Assembly: GCA_036375695.1 (NCBI GenBank)
Contig: DASVBU010000027.1
Location: forward strand, 1-62,081
From: ZC4RG35 sp036375695
GTDB taxonomy: Bacteria; Actinomycetota; Acidimicrobiia; Spongiisociales; ZC4RG35
Direction: 5' to 3'
DNA: 62,081 nucleotides
The notes under the pieces are model-generated. The model saw only the letters and a program-made list of their open reading frames with translations, did not search any database and had not been told where the DNA came from. The position numbers and the translations under genes were made by a program. Shown here piece after piece: positions 33,350 through 41,500 of the stretch. How positions within the stretch are numbered: position 1 is the stretch's first letter; each line of letters starts with the position of its first letter.

Positions 33350-34452
33350 GGCCTCACCCCGTACTTGTCGATGAGGATGTCGACGATCCGCTCAGAGGCC
33401 CGACCGTCGCCGTACAGCTGCGGCCGGGTCTCGGGGACTGCCTCCAGGAAGCGATGGGCCGCGGCGACGATCCGGGTCGCATCCGCTCCGGTCACCTCGT
33501 TCCAGCCCGCCTCGACGGTCTCGACCCACTCGGTCTCGTCGCGCATCGTCACACAGGGGACACCGAGCCAGTAGAGCTCCTTCTGCAGGCCGCCGGAGTC
33601 GGTGAGCCCCAGCCGGGCGCGGGACACGAGCGCCAGCATCTCGCGCGGACCCAACGGGTCGATGACGCTGACTCCCCGGGGAATACCGATCGAGTCGACG
33701 TGGGGCCGGGTCCGCGGGTGGATCGGCAGGAAGACCGGAAGCCGGGCACCGATGGCTCCCAGTCCTTCGAGGATGGACGCCAGCCTGCCGATGTCGTCGG
33801 TGTTCTCGGCCCGATGGACGGTGGCGACGGCGAACTCCTCTGGGAGCCCCAGCCGGGCGGCGAGCCCATCCCAGTCGACGGGCATGGCGAGCGTCATGTT
33901 CACGGTGTCGAGCATGACGTCCCCGGTCACGTCGACCCCTTCGGTGATGCCCTCGGCGACCAGGTTCTCGGCGGCTATCTCGGACGGGCAGAAGAGGAGG
34001 TCGGCGAGGTGATCCACGACGACCCTGTTGATCTCCTCGGCCATGGCCCGGTTGAAGGACCGCAGGCCGGCCTCGACATGGGCCACCGGCAGGCCGACCT
34101 TGGCCGCCGCCAGCGCCGCGGCCAGGGTGCTGTTGGTGTCACCCGCGACGAGGACGATTGCATCCTTCGCATCCATGAAGATGGGCTCGAGGCCGATCAT
34201 CATCTGGCCCGTCTGGGTGGCGTGGCTCCCCGATCCGACCCCGAGACGGACGTCGGGCTCGGGGATCCCCAGCTGCTCGAGGAAGATCCCGGACATGTTC
34301 CGGTCGTAGTGCTGGCCCGTGTCCACGAGCATCGCCTCGATGGTCACGCCGGGATCCGAGGCATCCCGCTCGGCCATGGCCCGCGACATCGCGCCCGCCT
34401 TGACGAGCTGGGGGCGCGTGCCCACCACCTGGATCACACGGAGCTTCCTCAC
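33346..34452 (-). CDS. wbpI: UDP-GlcNAc 2-epimerase family, WbpI/WlbD-like
   Basis: 368 residues from GTG 34452, overlapping the dehydrogenase stop. The motif VGTRPQLVKA near the N-terminus is closer to WbpI/WlbD (RPQFIKA) than to WecB (RPEAIKM). Other epimerase residues: DTGQHYDRNMS, VAGDTNSTLA, HVEAGLRSFN, AENTDD and GLTDSGGLQKE. Together with the four upstream genes it would convert the diacetamido-glucuronate nucleotide to the mannuronate form. A plain UDP-GlcNAc 2-epimerase is the alternative. Confidence 0.85.
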   Translation of the reverse strand: MRKLRVIQVVGTRPQLVKAGAMSRAMAERDASDPGVTIEAMLVDTGQHYDRNMSGIFLEQLGIPEPDVRLGVGSGSHATQTGQMMIGLEPIFMDAKDAIVLVAGDTNSTLAAALAAAKVGLPVAHVEAGLRSFNRAMAEEINRVVVDHLADLLFCPSEIAAENLVAEGITEGVDVTGDVMLDTVNMTLAMPVDWDGLAARLGLPEEFAVATVHRAENTDDIGRLASILEGLGAIGARLPVFLPIHPRTRPHVDSIGIPRGVSVIDPLGPREMLALVSRARLGLTDSGGLQKELYWLGVPCVTMRDETEWVETVEAGWNEVTGADATRIVAAAHRFLEAVPETRPQLYGDGRASERIVDILIDKYGVRP

Positions 34453-35756
34453 CGCCCGACCACCAGGACCGAGGTCGACGTCCCTTCCCATGGCTCCGGG
34501 TCGACTATGGCGCGCCCGTCGTACAGGGCCCGGCATCCCGGGAGATCCTCGGGCCGGAGCTTCCGGTACTCCGGGTGGTCGGCCTGGATCACCGCCAGGT
34601 CGCACGGCTCACCGAGATGATGCGGCTCGAAACCCAGTGCGGCCAGCTCGTCGTCCGTGTACATCGGGTCCTGCACCCTGGGGTGGGCTCCCATCTCCTT
34701 CGCCTCGACGACCAGGTCGAACACGCCCGAGAACGCCGTCTCCTTGACGTTTCCCCGATAGGCGGCGCCGAGGATGGCGATCGTCTTTCCATCGAGGGAG
34801 CCGACCTCCGCCGCCAGGCGCCCGAGGGCCCGCCCCGGCTGCGCCTTGTTCACCGTGCGGGCCAGGGCAGGGATCCGGGCATCGGGGTCGGTCGACAGGT
34901 AGAGGTGGGGGTAGACGGGGATGCAGTGCCCGCCCACCGCCACACCCGGGTGATGGATGTGTGAGAACGGCTGGCTGTTGGCGGCCTCGATGACCTGCCA
35001 GACGTCCACGCCGATCTTCTCGGCGTAGGCGGCGAACTCGTTGGCCAGCGCGATGTTCACGTCCCGATAGGTGGTCTCCGCCAGCTTGGCCAGTTCGGCC
35101 GCCTCGGCGCTGTCGAGCACCCAGACCCCGTTCGGCCGCTTCAGGTCCTCCCGCGGGTCGAACACGAGTGTGGACTCGTAGAAGGTGGCGACGGCCTTGG
35201 CGGACCCGGCGTCGATCCCGCCGACGAGCTTGGGGTAGCGACGCAGGTCGCCGAAGATCCGCCCGCTGGAGACGCGCTCGGGCGAGAAGGCGACCCCGAA
35301 GTCGATCCCGGCCTTGAGGCCGGATGCCTCCTCGAGGATGGGGACCAAGCGGCCCCGGGTGGTGCCCACGGGGACGGTGGTCTCGAAGATGACGTGGGCG
35401 CCAGGCTTCAGGGCGGATCCCACCGTCCTGGCCGCGGCGTCGAGGGCGTGGAAGGCCGGCGTCTTGTCCTCGGAGATGACCAGCGGCACCACCACGACGA
35501 TGAAGTCGGCCTCGCCCAGCGCCTCCCGGGGGTCGGTGGTGGCCCGGAAGGTCCCCCTGGCGAGGCACTCGCGGAGCCGGGTCTCGAGCTCGGGCTCGAA
35601 GTCGAAGGGGGAGATCCCCTCGTTGAGACCGTCGACCAGCGTCTGGTTGATGTCGAGCCCCGTCGTGGCCACCCCGGACCCGGCGAACTGGATCGCCAGG
35701 GGGAGGCCGATCTTGCCGAGTCCGACGACGGCCGCCAGGGTTCCGCCGGACGTCAT
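34449..35756 (-). CDS. wbpA: UDP-N-acetyl hexosamine dehydrogenase, WbpA/WecC-like
   Basis: 435 residues from ATG 35756; the upstream open frame lies inside the next gene. It is a UDP-glucose/GDP-mannose dehydrogenase family enzyme that oxidises C6 of a UDP-HexNAc to the uronate. NAD-binding VVGLGKIGLPLAIQFAGSGV, DTGLDI-like turn TTGLDINQ, PLVISEDKTP, and the catalytic cysteine in VGGHCIPVYPH are visible, with the C-terminal domain GAAYRGNVKETAFS. Context with WbpB/E/D/I-like genes favours UDP-GlcNAc as substrate. Confidence 0.88.
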   Translation of the reverse strand: MTSGGTLAAVVGLGKIGLPLAIQFAGSGVATTGLDINQTLVDGLNEGISPFDFEPELETRLRECLARGTFRATTDPREALGEADFIVVVVPLVISEDKTPAFHALDAAARTVGSALKPGAHVIFETTVPVGTTRGRLVPILEEASGLKAGIDFGVAFSPERVSSGRIFGDLRRYPKLVGGIDAGSAKAVATFYESTLVFDPREDLKRPNGVWVLDSAEAAELAKLAETTYRDVNIALANEFAAYAEKIGVDVWQVIEAANSQPFSHIHHPGVAVGGHCIPVYPHLYLSTDPDARIPALARTVNKAQPGRALGRLAAEVGSLDGKTIAILGAAYRGNVKETAFSGVFDLVVEAKEMGAHPRVQDPMYTDDELAALGFEPHHLGEPCDLAVIQADHPEYRKLRPEDLPGCRALYDGRAIVDPEPWEGTSTSVLVVGR

Positions 35757-36718
35757 GGCGTGATTCCCCCGGCGGCGAGCGCCGCGGCGATCCTCATGGT
35801 CTCGAAGCCCTCGTCGAGGGTGACGATCTGGGCGTCGGGGCGGCCGAGCACGGCATCGCGAAAGCCTTCCAGCTCCAGTTGCAGCGGCTCGGTCTTGCGC
35901 AGGGCGTAGGTGGTGACGTCGCCTTCGGATACGCCCTTGAGTCGGGCCATCTCGTCCCACTCAACGGGTATGGCCGAGTTGGAGTAGTAGGTGAGGTCCG
36001 AGCTGAGCAGGTCGGCGACCAGGGCGCCCCTCTCTCCCAGGACCGTCACCTGGCGCTGCTTCGAGGGGGTGAGCCAGTTCACCGACATCGACACTACGGT
36101 CCCGTCCGCGAGACGGCCCACGGCTTCGACCAGGTCCTCCCGGTCGGTCCCGATCTGGTGGGCCAGCTGCGAGTCCAGGGTGTGGAACGGCGCGATCAGC
36201 CACTGCACGATGTCGATGTCGTGGATGGCCAGGTCCGTGATCACGCCCACGCCGTTGACCCGGAGCGGGAACGGCCCGACCCGCTTGGTGGAGATGGCGA
36301 ACACCTTTCCCAGGAAGCGCGCCTCGAGGCGCCGCTTCATTTCCTGGAGCGCCGGGTTGAAACGCTCCACGTGCCCGACCGCGGCCACGAGATCGGTGCC
36401 CGCGAAGGACTCGCGGATCGCCCCGGCTCCGGCGAGGTCCGAGGCGAGCGGCTTCTCGACCAGGGTGTGAACCCCTGCGCTCGCCAGACGGCAGGCGGCC
36501 TTCTCGTGGTCTTCGGCCGGCGTGGCCAGGACGACGGCATCCACTCCGGCGTCGAGCAGATCGTCGAGCGAGTGGTATAGGGCGTGGCCGCCCAGCGACT
36601 TGTGGACATCCCCGGCCGGGTCGGCGCCACCGACGAACTCGACGTCGTCGAGCCGCGACAGGATGCGGACGTGGTGACGGCCCATGTGACCGAGGCCGAC
36701 GACACCCACCCGGATCAT
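35753..36718 (-). CDS. wbpB: Gfo/Idh/MocA oxidoreductase, WbpB/WlbA-like
   Basis: 321 residues from ATG 36718, overlapping the aminotransferase stop (ATGA). The N-terminal Rossmann fold VGVVGLGHMGRHHVRIL and the EKPLAS motif (Lys of the Gfo/Idh catalytic pair) are clear. The C-terminal half is the GFO/IDH alpha/beta domain. In the Pseudomonas/Bordetella pathway the equivalent oxidises C3 of UDP-GlcNAc-uronate before transamination. This role is inferred from the five-gene context. Confidence 0.85.
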   Translation of the reverse strand: MIRVGVVGLGHMGRHHVRILSRLDDVEFVGGADPAGDVHKSLGGHALYHSLDDLLDAGVDAVVLATPAEDHEKAACRLASAGVHTLVEKPLASDLAGAGAIRESFAGTDLVAAVGHVERFNPALQEMKRRLEARFLGKVFAISTKRVGPFPLRVNGVGVITDLAIHDIDIVQWLIAPFHTLDSQLAHQIGTDREDLVEAVGRLADGTVVSMSVNWLTPSKQRQVTVLGERGALVADLLSSDLTYYSNSAIPVEWDEMARLKGVSEGDVTTYALRKTEPLQLELEGFRDAVLGRPDAQIVTLDEGFETMRIAAALAAGGITP

Positions 36719-37782
36719 GCCAGACCTCCGTTGACCGCATCGATGACCGCGTCTTGCTCCTCCTCGGTGAGGTCGGGGCGGATCGGCAGGGAGAGCACCT
36801 CCCTCGCCGCGGCCTCGGTCTCCGGGAGCGAAGGGCCGATGTCCTGGTAGGTCTCGGTGAGATGAACCGGCACCGGGTAGTAGACGGCCGTCCCGACCCC
36901 GCGTTCCGCCGCGAGCTCCACGAGGGTGTCTCGATCCGGCACCCGGACCGTGTACTGGTGCCATCCGTGGACGGCCTCCGGCGCCACGTAGGGGGTGGTG
37001 ACCCGGCTGTCGAGACGCCGGTCGTATTCGGCGGCGAGACGGCGGCGGGCCGACTGGATCTCGTCGAGACGGGAGAGCTGGACCCGTCCGATGGCGGCGG
37101 CGATGTCCGTCATCCTGGCGTTGGTGGCGACCTGGAGCCTGCCTCCGACCATCCGGCTCTGATGGGACCGCAGCGAACGGGCGATGTCGGCAACGGTGTC
37201 GTCCGCGGTGGTGATCATCCCGCCCTCGCCGCTGGTGACGTTCTTGGTGGCGTAGAGCGAGAAGGTCCCGAACCTCCCGAACGACCCGACGTGGCGGCCC
37301 CGCCAGGTGGAACCGATGCCCTGGGCCGCGTCCTCGAGAATCTCGATCCCGGTCTCGTCGGCGAGCGAGGCGAAACCGTCCATGTCGGCCGGATGGCCGT
37401 AGAGATGGACCACGATGACGGCCCGGGTGCGGGGGCCGATGAGCGGGGCCACGGTCTCGGGGCTGATGCAGTAGGTCTTCGGGTCGATGTCGGCGAACAC
37501 CGGCTCGGCGCCGACACGACGCACCGCGTTGGCGGTGGCCATGAAGGTGAGGGAGGGGACGATGACTTCGTCGCCCGGCCCGATCCCGATCGCCTGGAGC
37601 CCGATCTCGATGGCCACGGTGCCGTTGGCCACCGCCACCGCGTGAGGCACGCCGACCACCGCGGCGAACTCGGCCTCGAGGGCGGCCACCTCCGTTCCCT
37701 GCGCCAGACGACCGCTGGCCAGGACCCGATCGACCGCCTCCCGTTCCCCGGGCCCGATCACGGGATGCGTGTGCTCGATCAC
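36715..37782 (-). CDS. wbpE: DegT/DnrJ/EryC1 sugar aminotransferase, WbpE/WlbC-like
   Basis: 355 residues from GTG 37782, overlapping the acetyltransferase stop. A PLP sugar aminotransferase: GTVAIEIGLQAIGIGPGDEV and PSLTFMATANA at the N-terminal side, EDAAQGIGSTWRG, and the PLP lysine in LYATKNVTSGEGG. It would aminate the 3-keto sugar uronate with glutamate as donor. Length and motifs are standard. Confidence 0.9.
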   Translation of the reverse strand: MIEHTHPVIGPGEREAVDRVLASGRLAQGTEVAALEAEFAAVVGVPHAVAVANGTVAIEIGLQAIGIGPGDEVIVPSLTFMATANAVRRVGAEPVFADIDPKTYCISPETVAPLIGPRTRAVIVVHLYGHPADMDGFASLADETGIEILEDAAQGIGSTWRGRHVGSFGRFGTFSLYATKNVTSGEGGMITTADDTVADIARSLRSHQSRMVGGRLQVATNARMTDIAAAIGRVQLSRLDEIQSARRRLAAEYDRRLDSRVTTPYVAPEAVHGWHQYTVRVPDRDTLVELAAERGVGTAVYYPVPVHLTETYQDIGPSLPETEAAAREVLSLPIRPDLTEEEQDAVIDAVNGGLA

Positions 37783-38381
37783 CCGACCACCTCCAGGGAC
37801 TCCCCCTCCACCCGGTAGCGGGTGCCATCCGACGGGTCGACCAGGAGATCTCCGTCCTCGACCAGGCGGTGACCCGTCTTCCCCACCCACCCGACCCTCT
37901 TCGCCGGGTTGCCCGCGACGAGGGCGTGCGCCGGGACGTCACGGATCACCACGGCGCCGGCTGCGACGAGCGCCCAGGCGCCGATGGCGACACCGGCGAG
38001 GATCACGGCCCCCGCACCGATGGCGGCTCCGACCTCGACAGTGACACCGGCCGGCGACCAGTCGTCCAGACCCTTGAGATCGCCCCGGGGGTTGACGGCC
38101 CGGGGATGACGGTCGTTGGTGAGGACCGCTGCCGGCCCGATGAAGACCCCGTCGGCGATGACCGCGGGCCAATACACGAGCGCGTTGTTCTGGATCTTGC
38201 AGCGCCGGCCGATGCGAACGTCCTTGTCCACGTACACGTTGCGGCCGATCACGGTGTCTTCGCCGACGACCGCGCCCTCGCGCACCTGGCTCAGGTCCCA
38301 GACCGAGACCCCGTCGCCGAGCACGGCCTCGGGGTGAACCTCCGCCGAGGAGGCGATCCGTGGTGGTGTGCCGGTGGGCAT
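37779..38381 (-). CDS. wbpD: Left-handed beta-helix acetyltransferase, WbpD/WlbB-like
   Basis: 200 residues from ATG 38381, overlapping the sugar-transferase stop by one base. Hexapeptide repeats run from about residue 10 to 155 (VLGDGVSVWDLSQV, IGRNVYVDKDVRIG, IQNNALVYWPAVI). A C-terminal piece GNPAKRVGWVGKTGHRL closely resembles the WbpD/WlbB ending. This enzyme N-acetylates the 3-amino group of UDP-GlcNAc3NA. The short C-terminal strand domain follows (DPSDGTRYRVEG). Confidence 0.88.
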   Translation of the reverse strand: MPTGTPPRIASSAEVHPEAVLGDGVSVWDLSQVREGAVVGEDTVIGRNVYVDKDVRIGRRCKIQNNALVYWPAVIADGVFIGPAAVLTNDRHPRAVNPRGDLKGLDDWSPAGVTVEVGAAIGAGAVILAGVAIGAWALVAAGAVVIRDVPAHALVAGNPAKRVGWVGKTGHRLVEDGDLLVDPSDGTRYRVEGESLEVVG

Positions 38382-39049
38382 CAGTGGCCCTTCCGCTTCC
38401 CGAGCATCGCAAGCGGGGTCTTGGCCAGGATGCTCACGTCCTGGAAGAAGCCGATCTTGCGCAGGTATTCGATGTCGATCTCGGTGCACTCGTGCATCGG
38501 CTTGCCGTTCTGCTCCGAGATCTGCCACAGACCGGTGAGGCCCGGCTTGACCAGGTGACGCTGGTGCTGCCACGGCTCGTATCTCTCCACGATCGCCGGC
38601 ACCTCGGGTCGCGGTCCGACCAGGCTCATCTCGCCCTTGACGACGTTCCACAGTTGCGGCAGCTCATCGAGCCGGGTGGCCCGCAGGAACCTTCCCACCC
38701 GGGTGTGGCGAGGATCGTGCTTGGACTTGTGGTTCTTGCGCCGTTCCTCGCCGTCGAAGGGCACCTGGACCTCCCTTCGATCCGGCTGCATGGTCCTGAA
38801 CTTGTGCAGGGTGAAGGGCTTGCCCCGGTAGCCGATCCGTGGCCGCGAGTAGAGGACGGGGCGGCCCAGTGTGACCCGAACCACGATCGCCACGATCAGC
38901 AACAGTGGCGAAGCGATGATCAACAGGAGCGCGCCCAGGACACGGTCGATGACCGGCTTGACGAGTCTCAGATAGATGCGACTCGTCAGCGATTCGAACT
39001 CGGCGTCGTGCAGCGCATCTAGCCGTGACTCGCTGCTACGCGTGTCCAT
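38381..39049 (-). CDS. Priming sugar-phosphate transferase (bacterial sugar transferase family)
   Basis: 222 residues. One N-terminal membrane segment (LGALLLIIASPLLLIVAIVV, residues about 38-57), then the catalytic core: RIGYRGKPFTLHKFRTM, RLDELPQLWNVVKGEMSLVG plus PRP, and KPGLTGLWQISE. This is the monotopic PglC/WbaP-type core, which moves a sugar phosphate from a nucleotide sugar to undecaprenyl phosphate to start glycan assembly. First gene of the nine-gene minus-strand operon. Confidence 0.93.
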   Translation of the reverse strand: MDTRSSESRLDALHDAEFESLTSRIYLRLVKPVIDRVLGALLLIIASPLLLIVAIVVRVTLGRPVLYSRPRIGYRGKPFTLHKFRTMQPDRREVQVPFDGEERRKNHKSKHDPRHTRVGRFLRATRLDELPQLWNVVKGEMSLVGPRPEVPAIVERYEPWQHQRHLVKPGLTGLWQISEQNGKPMHECTEIDIEYLRKIGFFQDVSILAKTPLAMLGKRKGH

Positions 39050-39101
39050 AGCCCCCCGATTCCCATTGATTGCCCCACGGACTCGAAGAATCCGTCCGCA
39101 T

Positions 39102-39131
39102 ACGGTAGCACCACCGAAAGTGGTCAGGCAA
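39102..39131 (-). promoter_or_regulatory. Promoter of the nine-gene polysaccharide operon, with palindrome
   Basis: Read on the minus strand: TTGCCT (39131-39126), an 18-base spacer and TACCGT (39107-39102), about 53 bases upstream of the first gene. The spacer contains a near-complete palindrome ACCAC-CGAAA-GTGGT (39110-39124), placed where a repressor could block polymerase. A related palindrome, CCAC-TTTCC-GTGG, lies at 39164-39176. Confidence 0.6.
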
Positions 39132-39254
39132 CAGGCTTTTTACCCAGGAATTTCGCGACGTCGCCACTTTCCGTGGTCAGGTGAAGATGGTGCCCCGGAG
39201 CGTCCGCGCGACGCCGGCGGATGATGGGTTGCGATGACCGGCGCTGGCGGGCGA

Positions 39255-40637
39255 TCAGGGCCGCGCGTACTTGCGGACGGCGAGGCGGTAGAACGGGGCC
39301 TCCTCCTCGAATCGCCAGTTCTCGTCGAACCAGCGCTCGGCCTCCAGGGCAGGTGGCGTGTCCTGTGGTCTGCGATAGGTGATCATCCAGACGGTGTCCA
39401 CCGCATCGTCCACGACCGGCTCCATGTCGTAGAAGGCGGGTAGGGAGCCACCGTAGTAGAAGTAGGCGTCCGCCGACCATGGCTCCTGACGCACCCAGAC
39501 CACGTCCCCGGGCCGGGCGCGCTCCTCGACGAAGGCGGTGGCGCCGCGCCAGTCGTCCTTGGGGATCGTGAACGTGGCGATCGTCCCGATCGCCGAGAGC
39601 GCCAGGGCCGCGACCAGGACCGGTGTGCGACGGCCGGCGGCGACGCGGTCGACGATGAGGAATGCGATCAGGAGCACGATGACCGGCCAGCCGGTGACGA
39701 TCACCTTCTTCACGCTGTAGGCGCGGGGAATGAACGTGATGGCCGAGCCGACCGCGAAGCCGAAGACGGCGATGGTGGCGAAGAGGTGCCCGTAGCGGCC
39801 CTTGGTGATGCGGTTGCCGAGCACCACCACCGCCCAGATGGCCACACCGCCCAGGAACAGGAGCCCGAACGGGTTGGAGGTGATCGGGTTGGAACCGAGG
39901 ATCTCCCCGTACCAGATCCCGGCACCCTCATAGGTGAGGAGGCCGCTGAAGCCGTCCAGGAACTGCCTCCCCTGGATAGGGGCGTAGATGGCCGCGGCGA
40001 TGACGGTGACCACCGCCCAGTCGACCAACCTGGTCCGGTCGCGTCTCCACCAGAGCGCCACCCAGATGCCGCCGAGGGCCGCCCATCCGGCCGCGGTGAT
40101 GAAATCGATGTAGAGGCCCACTGCCAGGAGCACGACCGCCGCGGCCTTGCCGGCGAGCTTTCCGCGTTCCAGGGCCAGCGCCGCGGCGACCACGACGAGC
40201 GCGGCGAAGACCGGGTGCCGCGCCTCCTGTGCGTACCAGACGTCGAGTGGCGACAGCGCCAGGAGGGCGGCGGCGATGAGGCCGGTCTTGTGGTCGACCA
40301 GACGCCTGCCCAGGTAGTAGACGAGCAGGACCGAGAGGGTGGACGCCACCACCGACGGGAACCGGAGACCGGCCTCGGAGTCCGACACCCGGGTGGTGAA
40401 GTGGATGAGCATGTAGTAGCCCGGCGGGTGCTCCGGGTCTTCGTTGACGCGGGCGAGGTCGGCCAGCGAGCGTTGCGACTGCACCCAGGTGGCGCCCTCG
40501 TCGACCCAGAGGCTCCGCCCTCCCAGGTCGACCAAGCGGATGGCGAACGCGGCGAGGACGACCAGGGCCAACAGGAGTGCCCAACGCCGCCGGGTGTCCG
40601 GCCCCGCGTCCGCCCCTGCCTGTGATGTGATCGTCAT
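39255..40637 (-). CDS. GT-C (GT39/ArnT-like) membrane glycosyltransferase
   Basis: 460 residues from ATG 40637; the longer frame to 40724 lacks support. About ten transmembrane helices. The first periplasmic loop has the acidic motif in LWVDEGATWVQSQ (residues about 42-54), and a later one has YAQEARHPVF, both typical of polyprenol-phosphate-sugar-dependent GT-C enzymes. The C-terminal soluble part (ERARPGDVVWVRQEPWSADA) resembles that of dolichyl-phosphate mannosyltransferase-like proteins. Acceptor unknown. It ends 205 bases upstream of the nine-gene operon. Confidence 0.85.
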   Translation of the reverse strand: MTITSQAGADAGPDTRRRWALLLALVVLAAFAIRLVDLGGRSLWVDEGATWVQSQRSLADLARVNEDPEHPPGYYMLIHFTTRVSDSEAGLRFPSVVASTLSVLLVYYLGRRLVDHKTGLIAAALLALSPLDVWYAQEARHPVFAALVVVAAALALERGKLAGKAAAVVLLAVGLYIDFITAAGWAALGGIWVALWWRRDRTRLVDWAVVTVIAAAIYAPIQGRQFLDGFSGLLTYEGAGIWYGEILGSNPITSNPFGLLFLGGVAIWAVVVLGNRITKGRYGHLFATIAVFGFAVGSAITFIPRAYSVKKVIVTGWPVIVLLIAFLIVDRVAAGRRTPVLVAALALSAIGTIATFTIPKDDWRGATAFVEERARPGDVVWVRQEPWSADAYFYYGGSLPAFYDMEPVVDDAVDTVWMITYRRPQDTPPALEAERWFDENWRFEEEAPFYRLAVRKYARP

Positions 40638-40719
40638 CCGTCTCCCCCGCCGGCCGACATTCTGGTCTGCGCCGCCCGACCCGTCCACCTGAAAGCACGA
40701 CCGGGCGGGTGCGCGTGTC

Positions 40720-40757
40720 CCCACACGGGTGTAGCGTCTGCATCGCGTCCGTGTGGG
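40720..40757 (+). promoter_or_regulatory. Inverted repeat in the divergent gap before the SLH gene
   Basis: CCCACACGG (40720-40728) and CCGTGTGGG (40749-40757) form a perfect 9-base inverted repeat around 20 bases. The interval contains TAGCGT, a possible -10 box for the SLH gene. It could be an operator or an mRNA hairpin. Confidence 0.4.
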
Positions 40758-40777
40758 CGGATAGAAAAGGAGGGAAT

Positions 40778-41410
40778 GTGAGGAGGCGAATCGGCGTGGT
40801 CGTCGCGGCAGTGATGGTCACGTTCCTGATCGGAGGGGCGGCAGTCGCTGCGCATCGCTTCTCCGACGTTCCGGAGAGCAACGTGTTCCACGACGACATC
40901 TCGTGGTTGGCGGACATGGACATCACCAGGGGCTGCAATCCCCCGGCGAACACCAGGTTCTGCCCCGATGACTTCGTCACCCGGGGTCAGATGGCGGCCT
41001 TCCTGCGACGTCTGTGGAACGCCATCGAGGCCGAGGGTCTCGAGGGCCCACCCGGTCCCCAGGGCCCCCAAGGTCCTGCCGGTCCTCCTGGGCCAGAAGG
41101 TCCCGAGGGTCCCGAGGGTCCGCAGGGCCCGGACGGTCCGGCGGCCTCACTGGACAACTTCTACAGCGTGGCTGGTGATCCGTCCGCGGAGTTGAACACC
41201 GGTGATCCCTTCACCGTGGTGGCCGAATGCTTCCCGACGGACAAGGCCACGGGTGGCGGCTTCAGGTCGACGGGCGGAGTCACGCTGACCGAGAGCTACA
41301 ACGGCGAGGAGGCCTATCAGTGGACGGTCTCTGGCGTGGCCCAGGAAGACGGCATCACCGTCCATGCCGAGGCGCAGTGCGTGGGCAACCTCCCCGGTGA
41401 CACGCCGTGA
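40778..41410 (+). CDS. Secreted SLH-domain protein with collagen-like repeat
   Basis: 210 residues from GTG 40778, preceded by AGGAGG. Residues 1-25 are a signal peptide ending AAVAAH. One S-layer homology domain covers about 28-79 (FSDVPESNVFHDDISWLADM ... VTRGQMAAFLRRL). Residues 87-122 are twelve Gly-X-Y triplets rich in GPE and GPQ. A C-terminal domain of about 85 residues has two cysteines (VAECFP, EAQCVGN) and looks beta-rich. A single SLH domain could tether it to the cell wall glycan. No catalytic motif seen. Confidence 0.88.
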   Translation: MRRRIGVVVAAVMVTFLIGGAAVAAHRFSDVPESNVFHDDISWLADMDITRGCNPPANTRFCPDDFVTRGQMAAFLRRLWNAIEAEGLEGPPGPQGPQGPAGPPGPEGPEGPEGPQGPDGPAASLDNFYSVAGDPSAELNTGDPFTVVAECFPTDKATGGGFRSTGGVTLTESYNGEEAYQWTVSGVAQEDGITVHAEAQCVGNLPGDTP

Positions 41411-41431
41411 CCAGATACCGATGAACGAGCG

Positions 41432-41470
41432 AAGGGCCGCCCGACGGGCGGCCCTTCTTCTCTTCCTCGC
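41432..41470 (+). terminator. Strong intrinsic terminator
   Basis: AAGGGCCGCCC-GAC-GGGCGGCCCTT (41432-41456) is a perfect 11-pair stem with a 3-base loop followed by a pyrimidine/T-rich CTTCTCTTCCTC. It separates the SLH gene from acpS. Confidence 0.85.
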
Positions 41471-41500
41471 CCCGGGACGTCCGCGGCTTTACTTGCGCCG

